A stretch of DNA of 64,000 bases. Origin: a virus. Of the stretch, positions 33,951 through 42,211 are shown piece by piece. The DNA lies in the IMG/VR virus record IMGVR_UViG_3300033149_003526, positions 1 through 64,000 of that record, one strand, 5' to 3'. The notes beneath the pieces are model-generated. The model saw nothing but the letters and a program-made list of their open reading frames with translations. It was not told the DNA's origin and made no database searches. How positions within the stretch are numbered: position 1 is the stretch's first letter; every line of letters begins with the position of its first letter. The translations under genes and the position numbers were made by a program.

Positions 33951-35779
33951 GATATAATTATATTATTAAAATTAGCTCCTATTGCATCTGGCACTGAAAT
34001 ATAATAAATTTTTTTATTGTTTATTTTGACTATATAATATGAATATGAATTATTTTCCATATTTTCATTATCTATTAATTTTAATTCAAAATAACCATGC
34101 TGATTAGGATAAACTGTTATAGGTTTATTGTAAATTGTAATATTATTTTTATATTTAACTGCTTGTTTATTTAAATATACTTGTATAGGTACATTTTGAA
34201 TATCTTCTATAGTATTATCCAAATCTGTAATCCATCCAGTTACTGTGCATATTGTTACTTCTTCTTTATTAGCTCCTGCATAATCATAATCCATAGTAAT
34301 AGAGTCTAATTCTGGTGTATTTTTACCAGTAGCACTATATAATATTGCTTTAATACGAATATCAGATGGATTAGTCAATAATTTTGAAATATGTTCATTT
34401 AAATCTACTAAAAAATTTGATTGATTGTAACTACCATCTGATTGTACCCAATTATTACCATCATAATAATAATCTATTCCATTCACATTTATAATATATT
34501 TAATTTCAGTATCAACTGGTTTAGCTGATACTTCAGCTAACAATAATATGTCGTCTGTTCTAATAGGAGAAGAAGTCATTATAAAAGCTCCATCAGTTAT
34601 ATACCCTTCTCCAATATAATCAATAGTTACATAATTAATCATATTTTGATCATTACTATTAGGAAAAATTGCTTTTAATTTAATTGTAGTTAATCCTGAT
34701 ACATCTAATTCATCAATATGCTGAGATATAACATTAAATGAATTTGATTGATTATACGATAAATCTGATTGTACCCATTGATTTCCATTCCAATATTTAT
34801 CATTAATTACATAGTGAACTTCATCAAAATCTGCTGCATAAAAATTAGTTAAAGATACAATATTTCCAGGATAACCATCATGTACAAAATCAGGAAATTC
34901 AACTATACTTTCTTGATAATCAGCTTCTGGTACTGTATATCCTTTTTGATAATTACTTGTATGTTGCACTTCACTAAATATTATTAAATCGTCTATATAA
35001 AAATTTGCAGACCATGAAGTGTCATCATTATGTAATGCTTTTCCTATTCGTAATAAATGTATATTACTGTTTCTAACTCCAGTTGCACTAACTACTCCAT
35101 TTTGCAATATACCATCAATAAATAAATATATATGACCAGCATCTAAATCAAAATCTAACTCAAATTCATATTCAATCCCAGCAGTAGGATTCCAATTACC
35201 CAAATTAGGTTGTGTAATTACATTTCCATTTTGATCTCTAAAAAGCAGATATAATGCTCCATTAGTAGAGTGATATATTGAAATCATGTTATTACTATTA
35301 CCATTAGCATTAGTAATTAAAATAAAAGCTTGAAATTTAGATGGATAACCATTGTAATTAGGTGTTAATTTAAATCTAATACATCCTTTTTGAACCATAT
35401 TTGCATTATCAACTGCGCTATAATCTATATATTTATCAGAATATCCAGTTAAATCTAATTTACCATTAAATATAGTAGCATTATTACTAGCAATAAAATT
35501 TAAATTTCCATTTCCAAAACTTAAATTTTTAGAATTAGTAAAAGTAGCTCCACATAAACAATTATTAGGTCTAAGATATTTTTGTTTTATTTTTTCATCT
35601 TCAAATTTAATTTTATCAGGATTGTATATAAAACCTGTATCACTATCACAATCATTCCTAAATTGTAAATTTAAATGATTTACTTTTAATTTAGCTTTAC
35701 CATTAATTACTTCTATTTTATCTGATTCAAATATATAATTACTAGAATTTTCAAATGGAAATGTAGTTTGTAAAGCCAT
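33947..35779 (-). CDS. Virion protein with LamG-like domain and tandem repeats
   Basis: The 610-residue protein has a concanavalin/LamG-like domain at about 95-270 (FKLTPNYNGYPSKFQAFILI, IYLFIDGILQNG, FYIDDLIIFSE). Two related repeats of about 100 residues follow, sharing NGNQWVQSDLSYNQSN and DGNNWVQSDGSYNQSN, and then a C-terminal Ig/carboxypeptidase-regulatory-like domain (VTGWITDLDNTIEDIQNVPI). It is a likely glycan-binding appendage or tail fibre. The N-terminus is less conserved in look. It is tightly coupled to the downstream giant ligase fusion gene. Confidence 0.6.
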   Translation of the reverse strand: MALQTTFPFENSSNYIFESDKIEVINGKAKLKVNHLNLQFRNDCDSDTGFIYNPDKIKFEDEKIKQKYLRPNNCLCGATFTNSKNLSFGNGNLNFIASNNATIFNGKLDLTGYSDKYIDYSAVDNANMVQKGCIRFKLTPNYNGYPSKFQAFILITNANGNSNNMISIYHSTNGALYLLFRDQNGNVITQPNLGNWNPTAGIEYEFELDFDLDAGHIYLFIDGILQNGVVSATGVRNSNIHLLRIGKALHNDDTSWSANFYIDDLIIFSEVQHTSNYQKGYTVPEADYQESIVEFPDFVHDGYPGNIVSLTNFYAADFDEVHYVINDKYWNGNQWVQSDLSYNQSNSFNVISQHIDELDVSGLTTIKLKAIFPNSNDQNMINYVTIDYIGEGYITDGAFIMTSSPIRTDDILLLAEVSAKPVDTEIKYIINVNGIDYYYDGNNWVQSDGSYNQSNFLVDLNEHISKLLTNPSDIRIKAILYSATGKNTPELDSITMDYDYAGANKEEVTICTVTGWITDLDNTIEDIQNVPIQVYLNKQAVKYKNNITIYNKPITVYPNQHGYFELKLIDNENMENNSYSYYIVKINNKKIYYISVPDAIGANFNNIIIS

Positions 35780-35794
35780 ATCTAACTCCCTTTT

Positions 35795-36115
35795 TTATAG
35801 ACTATTTAAATACTCACTAGCTTCTTCTTCTGATACAATACCATCATTAACTAATTCTTCTAATGCCATTCTAGTTAAAATTTCTAATTTTTTTTGTTCT
35901 ATTAATCTTTGTATTTCAAATTTCCTTTGTCTACTATTAATTTCTTCTTTTTCTATTCGTTTTTCTTGATAATGAGTATTACAAATTGATACTAATTGAT
36001 AGGCAGTACTACTATCTATTCTATTATAAACACAACCACATTCTTTAGTAATTACTACTGGTAAATCGTCTATACTTTCAAATACATATTTACCATCACC
36101 AAATACATCTATCAT
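35795..36115 (-). CDS. Hypothetical protein in fibre cluster
   Basis: The 106-residue protein has an N-terminal Cys/His part (ITKECGCVYNRI, SICNTHYQEK) that could bind a metal. A helical Glu/Lys-rich tail ends with EELVNDGIVSEEEASEYL. It sits one base from the adjacent fibre-like gene. No family recognised. Confidence 0.5.
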   Translation of the reverse strand: MIDVFGDGKYVFESIDDLPVVITKECGCVYNRIDSSTAYQLVSICNTHYQEKRIEKEEINSRQRKFEIQRLIEQKKLEILTRMALEELVNDGIVSEEEASEYLNSL

Positions 36116-36116
36116 A

Positions 36117-37604
36117 TTAATCCTCCTTTATAAATGTTTTCGCTATTAATAAATTAGTATCACTAGTAGCTATTCCTAATAAATAGCTGCTAGCATCGGT
36201 AGTCAAATTTCCATCTTTATTTACGAAATAATATTTTCCAGTTTGTAAATTATTAAAAACATCAGCATTACCAGACAGCTTTATTTGTAATGAATCATTT
36301 TGGTTTGCATCTTGTAATGCTATACCAATCGCATCTACGTTTACTATTCTCTTACCTGTATGTAATATTATTTTAGCTGACAAATCATCTACACTACATG
36401 CTATAAATTTATCTGATTTTAAAAAATTAAAATCAGACCTAGTATAATTACTTTCTTTTGGAAACTCTATAAAATCACTATCATAAAATGTATTATTTAC
36501 ACTATCATATCTTATAAATAAAATACCAGTTGAAGCGTTATTTTCTCTTACTCTTAACAAAATAGTATCATCAAACAGTAATTCTACAGCTAATAGCTGT
36601 TTTAATGATAAATTTTTATTACTAACTAATATATTATCGCTTATTTGAATTTGATTAGAGTCATCTACTGTTGCTATTTTACAATAAAGTTTATCGTCAT
36701 ATCTAAAAAATAATAATATCTTATTTTTATCATAATACAATGGTTTAAAAGTTACTTGTAAATCCCCTAACTCATAAGTATTAATAATAGTAATAGTATC
36801 ATCTTCATCGTTATCAGAAACCACTGAAGCTATATAAAATTTCATTACTAAATTATTTTTATCATATAGCCATAATAAATATCTATCGTTTAGTTTTTTA
36901 TTTAGAGTAATAAATCTACTATTATCATAAAGGGTTACAGAATCATCAATTACTACTTTAGGTTTTACATTTCCATTAATATCAACTTTTACTAAAGTGG
37001 GTTTTTGATTGTTAGAAGCGTCACAAAAATATATATATGCTTGACCAGGTTTAAAATAATTAGCATGCATTTTCCAAGTATTTCCAGGATTATATGTGTA
37101 TGTATTAATGTTTAAATTATCTGTACTATAATCTACTACTACATATTTTCCATATAAAGATTCTGAATATGCTCTAAAATGAATAATAAATTTATTAGTA
37201 TCTAATAATGTTGGATGATAATTTTCTGCAGGACTATTATGAAATGAATAAAAATTACTAGAAATAAAAATATTATTATTTCGAATATAAACATTTCTAA
37301 TAATCCCTCTCTTATCACCAATGCTGTCTATTTTTTTTCTATATATAAGTAATGCTCTATCGCTATTAACTGGCACTATATAAATTGGCATCGTTTTATA
37401 TACAAAAAAATCAGCTACTTTACAATCAAAAAATTCAATTTTATTTATATTTGGATGTATTCCTTTATATACTACTCCATCTATAATAGTTACTACATCT
37501 CCTTTTTGAATATTTTCATTTGCTACTCCTTCTACTGTAATATCTGCAATAGTATTTCCACTAATTGCATCTAATTTATGGGTAAAAGGATTAAATATAA
37601 ACAC
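36117..37604 (-). CDS. Tail fibre/appendage protein with NPFT N-terminus
   Basis: The 495-residue beta-rich protein begins MFIFNPFTHKLDAISG, a tag shared with the next protein, probably the part that docks onto the virion. The middle looks like a beta-propeller (repeats such as YDNSRFITLNKKL, YDKNNLVMKFYIA). The C-terminus, GIALQDANQNDSLQIKLSG and TGKYYFVNKDGNL, is a domain common in phage fibre proteins. AGGAGG precedes the start. Host recognition role is inferred. Confidence 0.6.
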   Translation of the reverse strand: MFIFNPFTHKLDAISGNTIADITVEGVANENIQKGDVVTIIDGVVYKGIHPNINKIEFFDCKVADFFVYKTMPIYIVPVNSDRALLIYRKKIDSIGDKRGIIRNVYIRNNNIFISSNFYSFHNSPAENYHPTLLDTNKFIIHFRAYSESLYGKYVVVDYSTDNLNINTYTYNPGNTWKMHANYFKPGQAYIYFCDASNNQKPTLVKVDINGNVKPKVVIDDSVTLYDNSRFITLNKKLNDRYLLWLYDKNNLVMKFYIASVVSDNDEDDTITIINTYELGDLQVTFKPLYYDKNKILLFFRYDDKLYCKIATVDDSNQIQISDNILVSNKNLSLKQLLAVELLFDDTILLRVRENNASTGILFIRYDSVNNTFYDSDFIEFPKESNYTRSDFNFLKSDKFIACSVDDLSAKIILHTGKRIVNVDAIGIALQDANQNDSLQIKLSGNADVFNNLQTGKYYFVNKDGNLTTDASSYLLGIATSDTNLLIAKTFIKED

Positions 37605-37615
37605 TATTACCTCCT

Positions 37616-39298
37616 TTATTCTATTATTTTATAAAAATCAATATAAACATCTATATTACTTAAATTATAAGATATAAAAGTAAACGATGTTATATTGTCA
37701 CTAGTATTTAACCATACTCCTGATAACATCCTACGAGAACAATTATTTAAACTTGATCCGCCAGTAACTCTTATTATAGCTTCGCATATAACTGGTCTAA
37801 TATTTCCACTTTTAGCAAATACATATGCTTTAGAAATTATTTGAACACTACTATTCCATCCATTATCACCAATAGGTAATGCATTATTAAATCCTGCCCA
37901 CCAACCAGCAAAACTATTTACAGATCCACCAGCAGCTCTACTAGACCCGTGTACCCAACCTGTATTATAATTTGCACTATCACTATCTCCATTAGGTCTT
38001 AATCCTATTCCACCATTAGTTCCACTAACATCTAATGTACCTCTTAATAAAATTAAATATATGTTATCTTCATCTCCATTAAAACCACTAATAACTAAAT
38101 CATTAATACTTGTAATGTGTAATGATGTAATTTTGATTAATTTACTAGATACATTTGGACTACCAGGAATAAACATATTATTAGCACTATCCCATATAAG
38201 TGTATTTCCATCTTGTATTCCACTTAAATCAGTTTTTGGTAAATGATAATAATTATTATTTAAACCACCTTGTAAATTAGTTAATTCATTATGATCTGTC
38301 ACTGCTGCTACTTCTATTATACTTTCAAATGCTGATAAAATTTGTTCAAAATGTGCAGCTCCTTCTTTTACTATTACTTTTCCTAATAAAATACATATAT
38401 TTTTAATTAAATCAGGTAAATCTGAAGGTACATTTTCGTCTACTGCATTAGATAATCTTGAATATTGATTTTGTCCCATTACTATATGTAATCCTCCATT
38501 AGGATCCATAAAAATATAACGACATGCTTTATAGTTATTACTTAAATTTGCCAAAGTACCACTACCATCATCATAATACTGATTATCTATTTGAGTTTGC
38601 CCTGTTACTTTAGTCCATCCGCCAACTCCATTTCTGTAATATAAAGTAAATGTATCTCCTGCATTAGTATCTTTACTTGTAATATTCTTTTTTGTTAATC
38701 CTGTATATATTGATCCAGATGTAACATATATTCCTCTAGTACCACTTTCAGATATTTTTAATCCATCTGAATATTGTATTTTACCGTTTACATCTATATC
38801 TTTCCATAGTGTTTTTTCTTTATAACTTGCTATTTCTTGTCCTGCTGTAATTAGATATAAAGTAGTACCATCTCTATAAATAATACCCAAAGGAATAGTA
38901 GTATTATGATCAGTCGGAGTATTAGTAGTAGCTTCTACTATTGGATTTCCATTATTGTATTTTACTACTATATAATTTAAAGCATTATCAGTCAAATTAA
39001 CTACTGTTTGATTCCATTCAAAAGATACTACTGGAGCAGTATCACTGTTACTAGTTTTAATTAATCCTTTACCTGCTGCTACAGTAACTGATCCATCCCC
39101 ATTATCAGTAAAATCTCCTCCACTGATTTTTCCCGCTGATTCTAATACATTTATTAACTCTTGTAATTTATCTATTTCAGGAGAACCTAATTTATCTATA
39201 TTTACATTAGAAGCATTTATATCAGTAGGAGGTTGTACTGTACTACTATTTACTAAATCTGGTTTTTTAGTAAATGGGTTAAATTTAAAAATAAACAC
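37616..39298 (-). CDS. Tail fibre/appendage protein with NPFT N-terminus
   Basis: The 560-residue protein shares the N-terminal tag (MFIFKFNPFTKKPDLV) with its neighbour. It is rich in Gly, Asn, Ser and Thr and contains beta segments such as GDFTDNGDGSVTVAAGKGLI and a C-terminal domain with RPVICEAIIRVTGG. It is likely a trimeric fibre or capsid decoration. Strong GGAGGT site. No reverse transcriptase or repeat typical of a diversity-generating element is nearby. Confidence 0.6.
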   Translation of the reverse strand: MFIFKFNPFTKKPDLVNSSTVQPPTDINASNVNIDKLGSPEIDKLQELINVLESAGKISGGDFTDNGDGSVTVAAGKGLIKTSNSDTAPVVSFEWNQTVVNLTDNALNYIVVKYNNGNPIVEATTNTPTDHNTTIPLGIIYRDGTTLYLITAGQEIASYKEKTLWKDIDVNGKIQYSDGLKISESGTRGIYVTSGSIYTGLTKKNITSKDTNAGDTFTLYYRNGVGGWTKVTGQTQIDNQYYDDGSGTLANLSNNYKACRYIFMDPNGGLHIVMGQNQYSRLSNAVDENVPSDLPDLIKNICILLGKVIVKEGAAHFEQILSAFESIIEVAAVTDHNELTNLQGGLNNNYYHLPKTDLSGIQDGNTLIWDSANNMFIPGSPNVSSKLIKITSLHITSINDLVISGFNGDEDNIYLILLRGTLDVSGTNGGIGLRPNGDSDSANYNTGWVHGSSRAAGGSVNSFAGWWAGFNNALPIGDNGWNSSVQIISKAYVFAKSGNIRPVICEAIIRVTGGSSLNNCSRRMLSGVWLNTSDNITSFTFISYNLSNIDVYIDFYKIIE

Positions 39299-39317
39299 TA
39301 TTACCTCCTTATTTAAA

Positions 39318-39572
39318 TTACGATTTTAAACTAGAAAAAGCTATACTAGGTTTAGAGTAATTTAAATTAGATCTATTACTCCAAGCAGTTTCCAAATTTT
39401 CATCTTGATTATATGCATAGTCAGTATTATTAGTATCTTTTTCTATTCGCATAATATAATAATCTCCAAATATATTTTCAAATAAATAATAATTATAAGT
39501 ACTATCTGATTCATCTACTTTATAAATCATAAAACCATTTATAGGACTTTGAAAAAATATATTACTTTTCAT
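39318..39572 (-). CDS. Small hypothetical protein
   Basis: The 84-residue protein is Asn/Tyr/Ser rich with predicted beta strands (GFMIYKVDESDSTYNYYLF). It lies between the holin-accessory-like gene and the fibre genes and has an AAAGGAGGG site. No family recognised. Confidence 0.5.
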   Translation of the reverse strand: MKSNIFFQSPINGFMIYKVDESDSTYNYYLFENIFGDYYIMRIEKDTNNTDYAYNQDENLETAWSNRSNLNYSKPSIAFSSLKS

Positions 39573-39587
39573 TTTAAATCCCTCCTT

Positions 39588-39770
39588 TTATTTTAATAAA
39601 GCAATTTTAAGTAAATATAAACAAATTGCTATTCCCAATAAATTAATTGCCTGTACTATTCTATCTATTTTATGTGCAGAACAGTGATTTGAAATTTGTT
39701 TAGTTAATTCTTCTATTTTTACTTCTAATGCAGTTACTCTTTCTCTTAATGTTGTATATTTTTTACTCAC
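39588..39770 (-). CDS. Holin-accessory (XhlA-like) small membrane protein
   Basis: The 60-residue product has a coiled-coil N-terminus (residues 6-30, RERVTALEVKIEELTKQI) and one C-terminal transmembrane helix (AINLLGIAICLYLLKIALL). This is the layout of haemolysin XhlA/holin-accessory proteins. The family is often next to lysis genes, but no endolysin or typical holin is visible nearby, so its role is uncertain. Confidence 0.55.
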   Translation of the reverse strand: MSKKYTTLRERVTALEVKIEELTKQISNHCSAHKIDRIVQAINLLGIAICLYLLKIALLK

Positions 39771-40029
39771 TTTTACCCTCCTTGTTTTCTTTTTTCTTTT
39801 CTAAATATCCTGGAGGTATTGATTTTTTATTAATTAATTCATCTTTAAAATCTTCTTTTACTATTCTTAATAGTTCTTCTAAAGTTTCTACCAATTCCAT
39901 GCAGATATAAGATGCTTTTACTATTAATTTACGATGTTTTTTATATGGGCTATATAGTCTCCAAATAATTCTTTGTAATTTATCTGCTTTATCTATTTGT
40001 ATTTCTAATCTATGTGGAGTTAAATACAT
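39763..40029 (-). CDS. First gene of the leftward operon, hypothetical
   Basis: The 88-residue basic, helical protein has no recognised family. It is the first gene of the leftward structural operon and its ATG is preceded by ACGGAGGT. It overlaps the XhlA-like gene by eight bases. Confidence 0.5.
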   Translation of the reverse strand: MYLTPHRLEIQIDKADKLQRIIWRLYSPYKKHRKLIVKASYICMELVETLEELLRIVKEDFKDELINKKSIPPGYLEKKKENKEGKSE

Positions 40030-40662
40030 AATACAAACCTCCGTATTTGAAAAAAATTATGAAATGATAATATTTTATTATTTATTGAAATTAATTGGTA
40101 GGAAATATTATTTTTACTACTTCTACTTCTACCCATTGAAAAATAATTTTTAATATAAGATTTTAAATAAAATTAAACAAATTTTCATATAAATATACTT
40201 CTTTTTTATTAATGTAAAGTAGGTAGGTAGCTTAGTTTTTTAATATAAATGTTTAAAGGGAATAATACGATAAAATTAAAGACATTCTAAAAAAATTATA
40301 CTTCTTTTTTTTTTAAAATCTCTAATATTTATATTCAAAATCTTTCAAAATTATATCTATTTTAAAAGTTTTTAATGTGAGTAATATCTAGATACTAATT
40401 TTTAATAAAAATGAAAAATAGGCTATGTTTTGAAGTATTTTTAAGTATATTTTTAATGGTATGTGATAATAAATTTAATAATTTTAAAAATCAATTTAGA
40501 AAAAAACAATAAGACAATGAAAATTAACAACTATCTATTTAATCATTGTAAATGTATTTTATTAAGAATATAATAGCATAGCAATTGCATTAACAGGTTC
40601 ATTTTATTTTTATTTTTTTAATCTTGAAAAATTTAATTATTTATGTTATACTTTAATTGAAT
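40030..40662 (+). other. Divergent non-coding region
   Basis: About 630 bases without a convincing gene separate the leftward virion operon from the rightward early region, so promoters for both directions are expected. It is extremely AT-rich. A 14-base direct repeat (TATACTTCTTTTTT) occurs at 40195-40208 and 40297-40310. On the minus strand these give GAAGTATATT and GAAGTATAAT, possible leftward -10 boxes. The rightward early promoter lies at 40624-40652. A tandem GTAGGTAGGTAGC stands near 40220. An origin or regulatory hub is possible, but no iteron array was seen. Confidence 0.5.
40624..40652 (+). promoter_or_regulatory. Early promoter P1 (TTGAAA-17-TATACT, extended -10)
   Basis: The -35 box TTGAAA lies at 40624-40629 and the -10 box TATACT at 40647-40652, with a 17-base spacer and a TGn extension (TGT) before the -10. 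TTTAATTGAA follows, as in the promoters at 41535 and 44454. The first ATG of the next small gene is only ten bases after the -10 box. Confidence 0.75.
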
Positions 40663-40815
40663 ATGGAAAGAGAAAAGATAATTAAGATAATAACTGGTAA
40701 TTGTAAGATATGTAATAAAAAATTAATAAAAACGATTTATTTAAATTTTATGTATAAAAATTTTATAGATAATAAAAACATTTGTATTAAGTGTTATAAA
40801 AAAAGTTGTATTTAA
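40663..40815 (+). CDS. Small Cys-rich (zinc-finger-like) protein
   Basis: The 50-residue product starts at the ATG just downstream of promoter P1. It has CKICNKK and CIKCYKK spaced by about 24 residues, so it can form one zinc ribbon, with one further Cys near the end. No Shine-Dalgarno can fit, since the predicted transcript starts three to five bases upstream, so the mRNA is probably near-leaderless. It resembles the product at 41123. Function unknown; likely an early host-takeover protein. Confidence 0.6.
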   Translation: MEREKIIKIITGNCKICNKKLIKTIYLNFMYKNFIDNKNICIKCYKKSCI

Positions 40816-40925
40816 TTATGTTAGCATTATTTTATTTATTAATAATTTGCTTAATAATTTTTAATTTAGAGTTTTACCCTGTAATTAATTATTTTTTACT
40901 TAATTTGATAAATTTTATTTTTATA

Positions 40926-40955
40926 TTGACTTTTATATTAATTTTATGGTATACT
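40926..40955 (+). promoter_or_regulatory. Early promoter P2 (TTGACT-18-TATACT, extended -10)
   Basis: TTGACT at 40926-40931 and TATACT at 40950-40955 are separated by 18 bases, with TGG directly before the -10. The first ATG lies ten bases after the -10 box. Confidence 0.75.
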
Positions 40956-40965
40956 ATAATTAGAG

Positions 40966-41121
40966 ATGAGTAAAATAATAATAAAACACAAATATAAAGT
41001 AATTATCAAAAAAGCTAATAAAAAATATTATAATTTTATGTATATTTTTATAGGTAAACATAAATATGTAGAATACGATACTAATAGATATTTTAGAATT
41101 TTAAGTTATCTAAATAAATAA
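40966..41121 (+). CDS. Small basic protein
   Basis: The 51-residue product is very Lys/Tyr/Ile rich (MSKIIIKHKYKVIIKKANKK) and is probably two or three beta strands. Its ATG is ten bases after the -10 box of P2, so the mRNA should be near-leaderless. It overlaps nothing and is followed one base later by another small gene. No family recognised. Confidence 0.5.
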   Translation: MSKIIIKHKYKVIIKKANKKYYNFMYIFIGKHKYVEYDTNRYFRILSYLNK

Positions 41122-41122
41122 T

Positions 41123-41245
41123 ATGTTTTGTGTAATTTGTAATAAAAAAATTAATAAAAAATATTGTGTTTTTTGTAATAATTGTCTAAAAAAGTTAGGT
41201 TTATATAAATGTATTAATACTAAAAAATGTAAAAAAATTTGTTAA
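41123..41245 (+). CDS. Cys-rich 40-residue protein
   Basis: The product has eight Cys in 40 residues (CVICNKK, YCVFCNNC, YKCINTKKCKKIC), enough for two zinc sites. It begins two bases after the stop of the upstream gene and has no Shine-Dalgarno, so translation probably depends on coupling. It resembles the 40663 product. Confidence 0.5.
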   Translation: MFCVICNKKINKKYCVFCNNCLKKLGLYKCINTKKCKKIC

Positions 41246-41250
41246 TTGTT

Positions 41251-41442
41251 ATGAATAATTGGAATTTAGAAAACAAATTAATGGAATTTTATAAATATGT
41301 ATCTCTACTAAATGGATTTAAGAAATTAGGAATTGAATATACTATAGAATTAATTAGAAATACAGATTATTTAAGGAATATTTATAGTAAAGAATATATT
41401 AACAGAATATTAAGGAAAGAAATTAATTTAGATACTTTTTAA
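41251..41442 (+). CDS. Small helical protein
   Basis: The 63-residue product (MNNWNLENKLMEFYKYVSLL...) is helical and charged. ATG 41251 follows the previous stop by five bases without a clear ribosome binding site; an alternative TTG is at 41239. No family recognised. Confidence 0.45.
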   Translation: MNNWNLENKLMEFYKYVSLLNGFKKLGIEYTIELIRNTDYLRNIYSKEYINRILRKEINLDTF

Positions 41443-41534
41443 GTATTATGATAAGTAATAAAATGATAAGAAATTTAGATAAATATAGCAAATTAGATTT
41501 ATTTTATTATGTTAAAAATTTTATACATAAAACC

Positions 41535-41564
41535 TTGACAAAAGATTTTATAATATGGTATACT
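41535..41564 (+). promoter_or_regulatory. Early promoter P3 (TTGACA-18-TATACT, extended -10)
   Basis: Consensus TTGACA at 41535-41540, an 18-base spacer, TGG and TATACT at 41559-41564, followed by TTTAATTGAA. The ATG at 41574 lies nine bases after the -10 box. Confidence 0.8.
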
Positions 41565-41573
41565 TTAATTGAA

Positions 41574-41723
41574 ATGAGAGAGAAAAGAATAAATCAAAAA
41601 AAGAATTGGAAAGAAAAAGAAAAGGAAATAGAAAGAGGATTTAATTTAATGGTCTATTTATGGATTATATTTATAATATATTGTGTAATAGAAATAATAA
41701 AAGTGATAAAAATAGGGGTATAA
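41574..41723 (+). CDS. Small basic membrane protein
   Basis: The start at 41574 is placed just after P3. A longer in-frame reading from ATG 41448 would run through the promoter and give 91 residues, so it may be used only from upstream transcripts. The 49-residue product has a strongly charged N-terminus (MREKRINQKKNWKEKEKEIE) and one C-terminal transmembrane helix (LMVYLWIIFIIYCVIEII). It could be a membrane toxin-like or anchor peptide; function unknown. Confidence 0.5.
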   Translation: MREKRINQKKNWKEKEKEIERGFNLMVYLWIIFIIYCVIEIIKVIKIGV

Positions 41724-41724
41724 A

Positions 41725-41865
41725 ATGCTATTAATATTTATATGGATAATGTGGCTTAAATTGTTTATAATGATCAAAATAATAGAATTAATTATAAATC
41801 TTATAAAAATAAATATAGATGTAAAAAAAGGGGGTAGTAATGACAAAAAAATTAGCATTAGCTAA
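41725..41865 (+). CDS. 46-residue membrane peptide
   Basis: The product is almost wholly hydrophobic at its start (MLLIFIWIMWLKLFIMIKII) with a basic tail (DVKKGGSNDKK). Its ATG follows the previous stop by one base and has AGGGG nearby. The end overlaps the start of the next gene by 26 bases. Its coding nature is uncertain. Confidence 0.35.
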   Translation: MLLIFIWIMWLKLFIMIKIIELIINLIKINIDVKKGGSNDKKISIS

Positions 41866-42193
41866 ATTTTTAGAACTAGAAAAAGAGGATATTGAATTGT
41901 TAGATTTAGCAAATTATACTCATTATGGACTAACTGTATATAGGTATATAGATGAGGAATATGCTGTAGGAACAAGTAATGAAGTAGAAATAGCACTAGA
42001 AAAGGCTATTAAACAATATATAAATGAATATGTATATTCTAACATTCCAGAGCAATATAATACATACTTTGATGAGGAAAGTTTTATTGAAGATCTAAAA
42101 GCAGATAGTATCTCTTTTTTAGCAACTTATAATGGGATAGAAAATGAAATTGTATATGATAATACATTATTTTATATTTACCGTTTAAATTAA
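41840..42193 (+). CDS. Hypothetical acidic protein
   Basis: The 117-residue acidic product (FLELEKEDIELLDLANYTHYG, IALEKAIKQYINEYVY) has a mixed alpha/beta look and resembles small early phage proteins of unknown function. AAAAAAAGGGGGT precedes the start. No catalytic motif seen. Confidence 0.55.
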   Translation: MTKKLALAKFLELEKEDIELLDLANYTHYGLTVYRYIDEEYAVGTSNEVEIALEKAIKQYINEYVYSNIPEQYNTYFDEESFIEDLKADSISFLATYNGIENEIVYDNTLFYIYRLN

Positions 42194-42211
42194 AATAAAG
42201 GGGGGGGTATT

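Noticed and set aside
37616-39298. Diversity-generating retroelement acting on the fibre gene
   Set aside because: No reverse transcriptase, template repeat or variable repeat could be seen in the window.
13211-40029. Plus-strand open frames such as 14405-14629, 16686-16877, 38061-38246 and 39728-39910
   Set aside because: They lie antisense to well-supported long virion genes, have no ribosome sites and low-complexity translations.
41448-41573. Longer 91-residue start for the membrane protein at 41574
   Set aside because: It would read through a consensus promoter and has no ribosome site. The shorter frame begins nine bases after the -10 box. The long form remains possible from upstream transcripts.
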